In this document: positions 31,184-39,938 of the stretch, piece by piece
Position numbering within the stretch: position 1 is the stretch's first letter
Layout of the letters: every line of letters begins with the position of its first letter
Origin: Candidatus Subteraquimicrobium carltonvillense
Lineage (GTDB): Bacteria; Actinomycetota; Aquicultoria; Subteraquimicrobiales; Subteraquimicrobiaceae
Length of the DNA stretch: 41,215 nucleotides
Direction: 5' to 3'
NCBI GenBank assembly: GCA_002339355.1
Contig: DDKQ01000113.1
Span: forward strand, 1 to 41,215
Notes under the pieces: generated by a model
The model's input: the letters and a program-made list of their open reading frames with translations, nothing else
Databases searched by the model: none
What the model was told of the DNA's origin: nothing
Made by a program: the position numbers and the translations under genes

Positions 31184-32890
31184 TTGATTAATAATTCATT
31201 TAAGAAAGTGAGAGCGAATTGGGTGAAAAGCTGGAGAAGAAAGCGGCGTAATATTAAACGACTTTGTGGTATTGCTCAAATTGTCGTAAAACATGGTCTA
31301 GGCTTCTATTTGGAGAGGTATCGTCTCAAAAAATTCCTACCTAGGGAAAAGCGAAGATTAAAATTCGAGCCTCCACCCCGCGAGGTGTTTGCCAAAAGAC
31401 TGCGGATGTGTCTCGAAGAACTCGGTCCAACCTTTGTCAAAGTTGGGCAGCTCCTCAGCGTAAGACCTGATCTCGTCCCCCCGGAAGTAATCTTCGAATT
31501 GGAGAAGCTCCAGGACACTGTACCCCCTTTTGATTTCGATATTGCTCGTGAGCAGATTTTCCACGAGTTCGGCAAGGAGTTGGAGGAACTTTATTCCCAC
31601 TTTGAACCCATCCCTTTGGCTGCGGCTTCCATCGCGCAGGTTCACCGGGCCAGGCTCCCCGATGGTCGGGAAGTCGTAGTCAAGGTCCAGCGACCGGAGG
31701 CTGAGAAAAGAATTGAAGCCGATATCGACCTGCTTTATTACGTAGCCAGGTGGGTTTCCCGACACGTGAAATCCTTGGAATTTTTGGATTTAGTGGGGTT
31801 GGTGGATGAATTGGCTGCTTCCCTACGTCGAGAGATCGACTTTCGGGTGGAAGGTCGCCATGTTGATAGATTCAGATTCAATTTTCGGAATGACCCACTC
31901 TTAAAGATCCCCTTGGTCATCTGGCCATGTTCGAGTAAACGCATTCTGACCATGGAATATATAGAGGGAACCAAGATCAGTGACCTTGCGACACCGGAGT
32001 CTCTGGGAATTGATACCTATGATCTAGCAATACATGGTGCAAAAGCAATTATGAAACAGGTGTTGGTGGATGGCTTCTTCCATGGGGATCTTCACCCCGC
32101 GAATATTCTCATCACACCCGATGGGAAGATAGCCTACCTGGATTTCGGGATCGTCGGTCAGATAAAGGAGCAGGATAAGGAGACTATCACTCGAATGCTC
32201 ATCGCCATCATTAATAAGGATGTTGACGAGGTCGTTGCCCAATGCCAGAAACTCGGCGTACAGATTTCCCCCGATAGGATAAACACCATGAAGCCTCAAT
32301 TTCGAGACATCCTGGATCGATACTATGGTAGAAAACTTGGCGAGTTAAAAATTGATATCATTGGAAGGGAGTTCCTGGAATTAATTTACGAGAATAGGAT
32401 CAGGATTCCAAAGGATTACGCCCTTTTGGCCAAAGCTCTGATCACCGTAGAAGGTGTTTGCAAACAACTATATCCGCAGATAAACATCCTCGAAGTGGCA
32501 AAACCCTATGCCATGGAGTTGTTCAAATCATATTACCCCCCTGAAAGGGTTCTTCAGGATATATGGGAGGAGATCAAGTTCTATGCCCTAATTTTCCGTG
32601 ACTATCCGAAACAGTTACATGACATTTTGAAGCAAACGAGCGAAGGTAAATTGGAGGTCATTTCCAGGGATCCTGCGTCAGAGGATATCTCCCGCAAAAT
32701 GGACATCTTTGCCCGAAACGTTATAATCAGCATTTTCGCCGCAGCCATTTTTATTGGCTCATCCTTGGCTTACATTTTGCCATCTAAGAGTGGTAGTTCT
32801 CCCTCTCCCTTGGCCATCATTGGTTTTGTCATCGCTGCCCTGATGGCTCTCTGGCTTTTTTACTTCACTTCAACACGTCGTTCGAGGTAG
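31184..32890 (+). CDS. AarF/ABC1/UbiB kinase-like protein
   Basis: Atypical protein-kinase-like ATPase of the ABC1/UbiB family. KxGQ motif in FVKVGQLLSVRPD, Ala-rich loop AAASIAQVHRA in place of a Gly-rich loop, ATP-site lysine in VVVKVQRPE, catalytic HGDLHPANIL and metal-binding LDFG are all present. Two membrane helices close the protein (about 512-532 and 540-560). Family members support ubiquinone synthesis or lipid metabolism, but no quinone genes are visible here. 568 residues. The start TTG 31184 has only a weak ribosome site; a GTG at 31208 is possible. Confidence 0.9.
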   Translation: MINNSFKKVRANWVKSWRRKRRNIKRLCGIAQIVVKHGLGFYLERYRLKKFLPREKRRLKFEPPPREVFAKRLRMCLEELGPTFVKVGQLLSVRPDLVPPEVIFELEKLQDTVPPFDFDIAREQIFHEFGKELEELYSHFEPIPLAAASIAQVHRARLPDGREVVVKVQRPEAEKRIEADIDLLYYVARWVSRHVKSLEFLDLVGLVDELAASLRREIDFRVEGRHVDRFRFNFRNDPLLKIPLVIWPCSSKRILTMEYIEGTKISDLATPESLGIDTYDLAIHGAKAIMKQVLVDGFFHGDLHPANILITPDGKIAYLDFGIVGQIKEQDKETITRMLIAIINKDVDEVVAQCQKLGVQISPDRINTMKPQFRDILDRYYGRKLGELKIDIIGREFLELIYENRIRIPKDYALLAKALITVEGVCKQLYPQINILEVAKPYAMELFKSYYPPERVLQDIWEEIKFYALIFRDYPKQLHDILKQTSEGKLEVISRDPASEDISRKMDIFARNVIISIFAAAIFIGSSLAYILPSKSGSSPSPLAIIGFVIAALMALWLFYFTSTRRSR

Positions 32891-32923
32891 AAATCGCAAA
32901 CAATTTCCCATCTCTATTATAAT

Positions 32924-33030
32924 GATTACACAGATTTTTTCCATAATCTGTGTAATCTGCTTTTTAATCAGTGTAATCAGACATCCTGATCTTTATAGGA
33001 TGTCTATTATCAGTATTGAGAATCTGATAA
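32924..33030. repeat. Three successive inverted repeats upstream of relA
   Basis: GATTACACAGATT (32924-32936) pairs with AATCTGTGTAATC (32945-32957) over 13 bp. GACATCCT (32980-32987) pairs with AGGATGTC (32997-33004). TTATCAG (33007-33013) pairs with CTGATAA (33024-33030). AATCAGTGTAATCAG between the first two shares words with the first. They fill the aarF-relA spacer; the last may overlap the relA promoter (TAAAAT at 33028-33033). Confidence 0.65.
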
Positions 33031-33092
33031 AATTAAAAGAGCCAAGGCTAAATGCCGAATTTAGCAATGGAGACACCTTAGGGTGATTTTAA

Positions 33093-35249
33093 GTGCATCG
33101 TGTGGAGAAATTAATCAAACAGATAAAAAAGTATAACCCTCAGGCTGATGTTAAATTAATAAAGCGTGCCTATCAAGTTGCCAGGGATTGCCACGTTGAC
33201 CAGTTTCGGAAATCCGGGGACGAATTCATCGAACACCCACTTGGAGTCGCCCAGATTTTAGCTGACCTGGAGTTGGATACTACCACAATAATTGCTGCTC
33301 TGCTCCACGATGCCGTCGAGGATACGAGTCTCACCTTGGAGAGGATAAGGGACGAATTCGGGGACGAAATCTGCAATTTGATCGATGGTGTGACCAAATT
33401 AAGCAAGATAAAATTCAAAAGCCATGAGGAGCAGCAAGCGGAGAATCTTCGCAAAATGTTAATCGCCATGGCAAAGGATATCAGGGTTATCCTCATCAAG
33501 CTGGCCGACAGACTTCACAATATGCGTACCATCTCTCATCTTCCCCGAGAAAAGCAGAGGAGAATAGCCTCCGAAACTCTGGAGATATACGCTCCAATTG
33601 TCCATCGTCTGGGTATATCCCAGGTAAAATGGGAATTGGAAGATTTGGCTTTTTCCGTCCTGGAACCACGGAAATATGCTCAAATTGAGAAGATGGTTGC
33701 CGAATCCAGGGAGGAGAGAGGGGTCTACGTCAATGCGGTGATAAAAGCCTTGGCGAAGGAGCTCAATTCCGTGGAAATAAAGTGCGAGATTAGCGGTCGG
33801 CCAAAGCATTTTTACAGTATTTACCAGAAAATGGTTCAGAAGGGCAGGGAGTTCAGCGAGATTTATGATCTTACAGCCATGAGGGTTATCGTTGACTCGA
33901 TCAGGGACTGCTACGGTGCTTTGGGGACGATTCATTCCGTTTGGAAGCCTGTACCTGGAAGATTCAAGGATTACATCGCCATGCCCAAGTTCAACATGTA
34001 TCAATCCTTGCATACCACGGTCATCGGTCCCATGGGGCGTCCCTTGGAGATTCAAATCCGAACAAAACAGATGCACAAGACTGCGGAGTATGGAATCGCC
34101 GCTCACTGGAGGTACAAGGAAGGCGTCAAGGAAAGCGATGAATTTGATGAGAGGCTCGCATGGTTGCGACAGATACTAGAATGGCAGAGTGAACTGAAGG
34201 ATCCCAGGGAGTTCATGGAGACGCTGAAGATCGACCTCTTTGAGGACGAGGTTTTCGTGTTCACTCCCAAAGGAGATGTCGTCAGTCTCCCCTCGGGCTC
34301 AACACCTATAGATTTTGCATATACCATCCATACCGATGTGGGGCACAGTTGCATTGGGGCTAAGGTAAATAACCAAATCGTCCCACTGAACTACAAACTC
34401 CAGATGGGAGATATAGTGGAGATTTTGACATCCAAGACCGCTTCTGGACCCAGCAAGGATTGGCTTCAAATTGTTAAAACATCGAGGGCGAAAAGCAAGA
34501 TCAAGCAGTGGTTCGGTAAATTGGGGAGAGAGGATAGTGAGCATCTGGGAAAAGAAGCCTTACAGAAGATCCTCCGAAAACGCGGTCTGGGTCTGCACAG
34601 TGCCACTTCCGATATCCTCGAGTCCGTTGCAAAGGAATTCAATTTCCATAAAATTGAGGATCTTTATGCAAGCGTTGGAATGGGAAAGACCTCGGCAAAG
34701 CAGGTGGCCACCAGGCTCATTACTACCCTTAAAGAAGAGAAACCCGCGGAAGAAGAAAAGATTTTGGTTGCTCCTCCCCGGAAAAGGAGGACTCGCCCCA
34801 TCACCGGGGTGAAGATCAAAGGCTTAGAGGATGCACTGGTGAGACTGGCTCGCTGTTGCAATCCTGTTCCCAGAGATGAGATAATCGGTTTTGTGACCCG
34901 GGGAAGGGGTGTTTCCGTACACCGTAGGGATTGTCCCAATGCAAAGCAGCTTTTATCCTCCCCAGACCGGCTGATCGAGATTTATTGGGATGTTCGATAT
35001 CCCGCAGCTTTTCAGGTGGAGATCCAGGTGGAAGCGATTGATAGGATGAAATTGCTTCGGGATATAAGCTCTGTGATTTCCGATGCTGGGGTTAACATCC
35101 TTTCCGCCAATGTGACCACCACCCGAGATGGTTTTGCCATTTTCAGATTTTCCTTCGAGATAGAAAATTTAGAGCGGTTGGAGGATATTCTATTCAACAT
35201 AAGGAAAATAGATGCCGTCTTCGATGCCCACCGCGTGTTACCTACCTAA
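33093..35249 (+). CDS. relA: Bifunctional (p)ppGpp synthetase/hydrolase, RelA/SpoT family
   Basis: Long RSH enzyme that makes and breaks (p)ppGpp in the stringent response. HD hydrolase with LLHDAVEDT (His72, Asp73) intact, synthetase with GRFKDYIAMPK and YQSLHTTV, then TGS (about 388-450), the Cys-Cys motif RCCNPVP near 590, and C-terminal ACT domain (about 645-718). RFKD is the signature of the bifunctional type, so both activities are expected. 718 residues. GTG start with AGGGTGA before it. dtd follows after 68 bp. Confidence 0.95.
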   Translation: MHRVEKLIKQIKKYNPQADVKLIKRAYQVARDCHVDQFRKSGDEFIEHPLGVAQILADLELDTTTIIAALLHDAVEDTSLTLERIRDEFGDEICNLIDGVTKLSKIKFKSHEEQQAENLRKMLIAMAKDIRVILIKLADRLHNMRTISHLPREKQRRIASETLEIYAPIVHRLGISQVKWELEDLAFSVLEPRKYAQIEKMVAESREERGVYVNAVIKALAKELNSVEIKCEISGRPKHFYSIYQKMVQKGREFSEIYDLTAMRVIVDSIRDCYGALGTIHSVWKPVPGRFKDYIAMPKFNMYQSLHTTVIGPMGRPLEIQIRTKQMHKTAEYGIAAHWRYKEGVKESDEFDERLAWLRQILEWQSELKDPREFMETLKIDLFEDEVFVFTPKGDVVSLPSGSTPIDFAYTIHTDVGHSCIGAKVNNQIVPLNYKLQMGDIVEILTSKTASGPSKDWLQIVKTSRAKSKIKQWFGKLGREDSEHLGKEALQKILRKRGLGLHSATSDILESVAKEFNFHKIEDLYASVGMGKTSAKQVATRLITTLKEEKPAEEEKILVAPPRKRRTRPITGVKIKGLEDALVRLARCCNPVPRDEIIGFVTRGRGVSVHRRDCPNAKQLLSSPDRLIEIYWDVRYPAAFQVEIQVEAIDRMKLLRDISSVISDAGVNILSANVTTTRDGFAIFRFSFEIENLERLEDILFNIRKIDAVFDAHRVLPT

Positions 35250-35317
35250 TTGAGCTCTGGAGCTCGGTGGCTCAGCTCCCGAAGCCTTAGTTCTCGGGAA
35301 GTTATGAGGGATTCGCC

Positions 35318-35767
35318 TTGAGGGCTGTCGTTCAAAGGGTAAGGAAAGGAAGAGTTTGGATAGGGGATAAGGTTCTTGCGGAAATAGGACAAGGACTCGT
35401 GGTCTTATTGGGTATATCGAGGGAAGATACACAATCAGATGTCAAGTATATGGTGGACAAGATCGCCAATCTCCGTATCTTTGAGGATAGTGAAGGAAAG
35501 TTGAACCTCTCCGTGAAACAAATAGGTGGTGAGATTCTGGTAATTTCGCAATTTACCCTGTATGGGGACTGCAGGAAGGGGAGGCGACCCAGTTTTACTG
35601 ATGTGGCCCCCGCGGATAAAGCAATCGATGTTTACAGGCAAGTTATCTCCGCTCTTCGGGGGGAGGGACTCATCGTAAGAGAAGGGAAATTTCAGGAGAT
35701 CATGACCGTTGAAATCGTAAACTATGGTCCAGTAACTTTGCTGGTAGATAGCAAGAAAACATTCTAA
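35318..35767 (+). CDS. dtd: D-aminoacyl-tRNA deacylase Dtd
   Basis: Removes D-amino acids (and Gly from tRNA-Ala) from tRNA. MRAVVQRVRKGRV at the start, SQFTLYGDCRKGRRPSF in the middle and the cross-subunit GP motif in NYGPVTLLVDS are complete. 149 residues. The TTG start at 35318 follows GAGGG (35306-35310) by seven bases and matches the usual N-terminus. The 68-bp spacer after relA is a word-like sequence made of GAGCTC/GGCTCAGCTC variants. Confidence 0.95.
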   Translation: MRAVVQRVRKGRVWIGDKVLAEIGQGLVVLLGISREDTQSDVKYMVDKIANLRIFEDSEGKLNLSVKQIGGEILVISQFTLYGDCRKGRRPSFTDVAPADKAIDVYRQVISALRGEGLIVREGKFQEIMTVEIVNYGPVTLLVDSKKTF

Positions 35768-35838
35768 TTAGCTGCAATATTCAGGTAGAAAGTGGAAAAG
35801 TAAGGATTCCTTTTGCTACTGAAACTTTGGAGGATCAG

Positions 35839-36462
35839 ATGATTTTACGCAGGCTTATTGTGGGACCGCTTGCCGCGAATTGCTATATACTCGCTGCATC
35901 AAGGGGATCGGAAGCGGCGATCATCGATCCAGGAGCTGAGGGGGAACGTATCCTAAAAGCAATCGAGGGTGACAATCTAAAGCTCAAGTACATAATAAAT
36001 ACCCATGGTCACTACGACCACTTTGGAGCATGTGATCAATTAGCGAAGGCTACAGGGGCGAAGATCTTTATACACGCCGATGATGCAGAGCTATTGGAAA
36101 AACCCGCGGAAAATCTATCTCTCATTTATGGAGCCCACTCCTCTAGTGCCTCTTGGAATGAACTGCTCAAGGATGGTCAAATTATGACCGTGGGAGAGTT
36201 AAAATTAAAGATTCTCCACACACCGGGTCACACCCGGGGGAGCATCTCCATTCTCGTGGACGATCTTCTGTTTACAGGCGATCTTCTCTTCAAGGGTTCC
36301 GTGGGCCGAACGGATTTTCCCAGCTCATCATGGGATAAACTCATGGAATCGTTGAAAAAGATAATTTCTTTGCCCGATTCCACCATGATATACCCGGGAC
36401 ATGGACCCGAAACCACCCTTATTCAAGAGAAAGAATTGAATCCCTTCTTGCAGGGATTGTAA
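35839..36462 (+). CDS. MBL-fold metallo-hydrolase (glyoxalase II-like)
   Basis: A metallo-beta-lactamase-fold hydrolase. The metal motif THGHYDHFG gives His56, His58, Asp60 and His61, followed by HTPGHTRGS, TGDLLFKGSVGRTD and YPGHGPETT, as in the small YcbL/glyoxalase-II-like proteins. 207 residues. ATG 35839 is preferred because GGAGG (35829-35833) lies five bases before it; TTG 35827 is part of that site. The substrate is unknown. Its place between dtd and hisS is common in Gram-positive and actinobacterial genomes. Confidence 0.88.
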   Translation: MILRRLIVGPLAANCYILAASRGSEAAIIDPGAEGERILKAIEGDNLKLKYIINTHGHYDHFGACDQLAKATGAKIFIHADDAELLEKPAENLSLIYGAHSSSASWNELLKDGQIMTVGELKLKILHTPGHTRGSISILVDDLLFTGDLLFKGSVGRTDFPSSSWDKLMESLKKIISLPDSTMIYPGHGPETTLIQEKELNPFLQGL

Positions 36463-36523
36463 AATAACCTTAAATCACTTCACAGAACCTTAACTCGTAT
36501 ATCTGGCGAAGAGGAGGTTTTAC

Positions 36524-37786
36524 TTGGAGATTAAGGCACCGCGGGGAACATCGGACATTCTTCCGGAGAAGGCTGGGATATGGCAATTCCTCGAACGCAG
36601 AGCCATAAGCCTATTTGAAAGGTATGGGTATCGCCGAATCATTACTCCCATCTTTGAGTATACCGAGCTGTTCAGGCAGGGAATTGGAGAGTCGACGGAT
36701 ATCGTTCAAAAGGAGATGTATACTTTCCGGGACAGGAGGGGACGAAGTCTCACCCTTCGCCCCGAAGCTACGGCTCCCGTGGTTCGTGCTTTCTTAGAGC
36801 ACGATTTATTGAAACATTCCCAGCCCGTAAAACTTTACTACATTGGACCCATGTTTCGTTATGAGAGACCACAAGCTGGTCGATATCGTGAGTTTTGGCA
36901 GATAGGAGTGGAGGCCATTGGATCATTGGATCCTGCTCTCGATGGGGAAGTGATTTTGCTTCTGATGCATTATCTCAAAGATGTGGGACTAAAGCATTTG
37001 CAACTACACTTAAATAGTATGGGATGCTTCAAGTGCCGACCATCTTTTACAGAATCTCTCGAGGGATATCTGCAGCCAAGGATAGGTGAATTTTGCTCGG
37101 ATTGTAAAAGGAGGATCAAGCTCAACCCCCTTCGTGTGTTCGATTGCAAGAAGGAAGCTTGTCAGAATCTTCTGTCTAATGCTCCCCGCATTTTGGATCA
37201 TCTCTGCGAGGATTGCAAGGTTCACTTTCATGAGGTGCAAGAATATCTAAAGATGATGGATCTCAATCATGTCATAAATCCGTCCTTGGTGAGAGGGTTG
37301 GATTACTACACCAGGACGACCTTTGAAGTAATATCTCCTCACCTGGGAGCCCAAAATGCTTTGGGAGGTGGAGGACGATACGACAACTTGGTAGAAGGAT
37401 GCGGGGGTCCCCCCACTCCCGCAACGGGATTTGCCTTGGGAACGGAGCGGGTTGCTATGGCTTTGGAGAAGGAAGGCGTTTCCCTTCCTAAAGATTCGAC
37501 GCTGGATGTCTTTTTGGCCATAGTGGGAAGGGATCAAAAACCAGATGGTTTCGCGCTATTGAGCCGAATAAGGGAGGAAGATATCGCCGCGGATATGGAT
37601 TATGGTGGTAGAAGTTTGAAGGGTCAAATGAAACTCGCTGATAAGCTTGGGGTGTCATACGCTTTGTTCTTGGGCTCCAAGGAATTGGGAAGGGGCGTTT
37701 GCAGGATAAGGGATATGAAGACCGGGGAGCAGGTCGAAGTCAAGTTAGAAGAGGTTCCCAAGTGGCTGAAAATTCACTTAAAATAG
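36524..37786 (+). CDS. hisS: Histidyl-tRNA synthetase
   Basis: Class II synthetase that charges tRNA-His. Motif 2 region MFRYERPQAGRYREFWQIG, HisA motif LVRGLDYYTRTTFE, GGGRYDNLVEGCGG and the C-terminal anticodon-binding domain (about 325-420) are clear. A zinc-ribbon-like set of cysteines (CFKC, CSDC, CKKEAC, CEDC) occurs within 165-235, a feature of one HisRS subgroup. 420 residues. TTG start with GGAGG at 36513-36517. aspS follows. Confidence 0.96.
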   Translation: MEIKAPRGTSDILPEKAGIWQFLERRAISLFERYGYRRIITPIFEYTELFRQGIGESTDIVQKEMYTFRDRRGRSLTLRPEATAPVVRAFLEHDLLKHSQPVKLYYIGPMFRYERPQAGRYREFWQIGVEAIGSLDPALDGEVILLLMHYLKDVGLKHLQLHLNSMGCFKCRPSFTESLEGYLQPRIGEFCSDCKRRIKLNPLRVFDCKKEACQNLLSNAPRILDHLCEDCKVHFHEVQEYLKMMDLNHVINPSLVRGLDYYTRTTFEVISPHLGAQNALGGGGRYDNLVEGCGGPPTPATGFALGTERVAMALEKEGVSLPKDSTLDVFLAIVGRDQKPDGFALLSRIREEDIAADMDYGGRSLKGQMKLADKLGVSYALFLGSKELGRGVCRIRDMKTGEQVEVKLEEVPKWLKIHLK

Positions 37787-37822
37787 GTCAAGGGTCAAAG
37801 GTCATGAGTCATGAGAGGGAAG
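37787..37822. repeat. Word-like tract between hisS and aspS
   Basis: GGTCAAGGGTCAAAGGTCAT and GAGTCATGAGAGGGAAGG form a tract of near-copies of GGTCA/GTCAT. It is short and non-coding. It follows the same internally repetitive style as the tracts at 9872 and 20090. Confidence 0.45.
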
Positions 37823-37829
37823 GAAGACT

Positions 37830-39602
37830 ATGGTCATGAGGACAAAGTACTCGGTTCGGACTCATAATTGTGGAAAACTCTCTCCCAAAAATGTCGGTGA
37901 GCAGGTAATTTTGGCTGGATGGGTACAGCGGAGGAGAGATCACGGAGGTTTAATTTTCATCGACCTTCGGGACAGAAGCGGGATCGTCCAGGTAGTAAGC
38001 AATCCTGTGCACGGTACCGAGGCTTTCAATGTTGCTCGGAAGATTCGAGGCGAATACGTGATATGTGTTGAGGGAAAGGTGGCCAAGAGACCCCAAGGGA
38101 CGGTGAATCCAACTCTCCCAACGGGGGAAGTTGAGGTAATAGCCAGAGATATAGAGATTCTTAATCCATCCAAAACACCTCCATTTGAGATAGAAAGTGG
38201 AGTTGATGTGGACGAATCTCTTAGGCTCAAATTCCGGTACTTGGATATCAGACGCCCCGAGATGCTTCGTAATCTAAAGCTCAGACACGAGGTGGTCACA
38301 AAGGTTAGGGAGTTTCTAAATAAACGCGATTTCCTGGAAATAGAAACGCCGATTCTTACCAAAAGTACTCCCGAGGGAGCAAGGGATTATTTGGTGCCTA
38401 GCAGACTTCAACCTGGGCGTTTTTATGCTCTTCCTCAATCCCCTCAGTTGTTCAAGCAAATACTCATGGTCGGAGGGATCGAAAGGTATTACCAGATTGC
38501 CAGGTGTTTCAGGGATGAGGACTTAAGAGCGGACAGACAGCCGGAGCACACACAGATAGATCTGGAGATGTCCTTTGTCACCCAGGATGACATCCTGCAA
38601 TTGGTGGAAGAAATGATGGTGGAGATATTCTCCTTGCTCGATATCGATTTGAAGACACCCTTTGAAAGACTATCCCACCAGGAGGCTGTGGAAAGATTTG
38701 GGACAGATAAGCCCGATCTAAGGTATAGTTTGGATTTGGTGGATATCTCCGATATCGCCTTCCAGTCCGAGTTTAAGGTTTTCACGAATGCCATTGCGTC
38801 GGGAGGGATAGTCAAGGGGATAAGGGTACCAAATTGTGCCAGCCTTTCTCGCAAGGAAATTGATGAGTTGGTTGAATCGGCGACGGCGAAAGGAGCAAAG
38901 GGGCTATCTTGGATGGCGATTTCCGAGAATGAAGTAAAATCTCCTATAGCGAAGTTTTTTACTCCAAGTCAGTTGGAGGAAATAGTGGACAGGCTTGAAG
39001 CAAAACCCGGTGATTTGCTCTTTTTCGTTGCCGATAAGAGGGAAGTTACTTGTGAGATATTGGGTTACTTGAGGGGAGAATTGGCAGATAGGCTGGGTTT
39101 GATGGACCCCCTTCAATTCAAGTTTGTTTGGATAGTCGATTTTCCCCTCTTCGAATACGATGAGGAGGAAGGGAGACTAAAATCACATCACCATCCATTC
39201 ACCGTCCCCACGGAAGATTCGCTTCCTCTTTTGGACAAGGACCCCCTGGCTGCAAGGGCATATGCTTACGATTTGGTCGTAAATGGTGTGGAGATAGGAG
39301 GTGGGAGCTTAAGAATTTACGACAGGAAGCTCCAAGAAAAGATATTCAAACTTCTGGAGATTTCCCCTGAGGAAGCCGAGAGGAAGTTCGGTTTTCTATT
39401 GGAGGCCTTAGAATACGGTGCTCCTCCTCATGGAGGCATTGCCTTTGGGCTGGATCGTCTGGTCATGCTCCTCGCTGGTTGTAGCTCCATTAGGGAGGTC
39501 ATTGCCTTCCCTAAGACCCAGACGGCTACCTGCCCTCTGACCGGATCCCCGGATATAGTCGATGAAAAGCAGCTTAAGGAGCTTCACATCCGCCGCAGAT
39601 AA
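37830..39602 (+). CDS. aspS: Aspartyl-tRNA synthetase
   Basis: Bacterial-type class IIb synthetase. OB-fold anticodon domain (about 5-110, GWVQRRRDHGG), catalytic domain with YQIARCFRDEDLRADRQPEH (motif 2) and FGLDRLVMLL (motif 3), and the GAD insertion of bacterial AspRS between about 290 and 420. 590 residues, full length. Whether it also charges tRNA-Asn cannot be told from this window, as no gatCAB or asnS is present. ATG 37830 follows AAGGAAG; ATG 37836 is an alternative. The 6S RNA promoter begins ten bases after its stop. Confidence 0.96.
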   Translation: MVMRTKYSVRTHNCGKLSPKNVGEQVILAGWVQRRRDHGGLIFIDLRDRSGIVQVVSNPVHGTEAFNVARKIRGEYVICVEGKVAKRPQGTVNPTLPTGEVEVIARDIEILNPSKTPPFEIESGVDVDESLRLKFRYLDIRRPEMLRNLKLRHEVVTKVREFLNKRDFLEIETPILTKSTPEGARDYLVPSRLQPGRFYALPQSPQLFKQILMVGGIERYYQIARCFRDEDLRADRQPEHTQIDLEMSFVTQDDILQLVEEMMVEIFSLLDIDLKTPFERLSHQEAVERFGTDKPDLRYSLDLVDISDIAFQSEFKVFTNAIASGGIVKGIRVPNCASLSRKEIDELVESATAKGAKGLSWMAISENEVKSPIAKFFTPSQLEEIVDRLEAKPGDLLFFVADKREVTCEILGYLRGELADRLGLMDPLQFKFVWIVDFPLFEYDEEEGRLKSHHHPFTVPTEDSLPLLDKDPLAARAYAYDLVVNGVEIGGGSLRIYDRKLQEKIFKLLEISPEEAERKFGFLLEALEYGAPPHGGIAFGLDRLVMLLAGCSSIREVIAFPKTQTATCPLTGSPDIVDEKQLKELHIRRR

Positions 39603-39611
39603 TTAAATCTG

Positions 39612-39640
39612 TTGCCTCTTGCTCCCGCATATGCTAGAAT
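39612..39640 (+). promoter_or_regulatory. 6S RNA promoter
   Basis: TTGCCT (39612-39617) and TAGAAT (39635-39640) are 17 bp apart, with TGC directly before the -10 as in extended -10 promoters. The predicted start is about 39647, at the foot of the 6S closing stem. Confidence 0.65.
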
Positions 39641-39646
39641 AAACTC

Positions 39647-39838
39647 GAAGCTCTACCTTGTGCGTGTTCACATTGACTTGTTTGAGCCAGCATTTCTACG
39701 TTAGGGAACCGGCTCTATCTGTGGAGCGAATGCCTCAAATAGATATCGGGGACTCGCATAAATAGAAGGAGGTTCCCACTCTGTATGAGCACAGGGTTCA
39801 AAGAGGTATTGTGAAACACGGCAAGGTGGGGCTTTTAT
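39647..39838 (+). ncRNA. ssrS: 6S RNA
   Basis: Regulatory RNA that mimics an open promoter and traps the housekeeping RNA polymerase. Seen directly: a long closing stem in which ACCTTG and CGTGTT..CAC (39654-39673) pair with GTG..AACACG and CAAGGT (39811-39827). Inside it TTGAGCC pairs with GGGTTCAA, a large bubble follows, and GGGAACC pairs with GGTTCCC around the terminal arm. GGGGCTTTTAT follows the stem and can terminate transcription. Location between aspS and rarA matches the known Bacillus 6S-1 neighbourhood. The exact ends are approximate by a few bases. Confidence 0.83.
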
Positions 39839-39938
39839 AATTTCGCTTCTTTCACGAGCATTTAACCACTCTCAAGGAGCTCCGAGATTTGATAGAATAG
39901 AAATATAAAGGAGCTTACCCCGGACAAAGGAACATATA

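Noticed and set aside
32924..33030. CRISPR-like array
   Set aside because: The repeated words are short, inexact and arranged as inverted repeats without regular spacers, and there are no cas genes in the window.
33093..33100. T-box or histidine leader upstream of hisS/aspS
   Set aside because: The spacers before hisS and aspS are 43-61 bp and contain no AGGGTGG-type T-box sequence or specifier stem; no such leader is seen elsewhere either.
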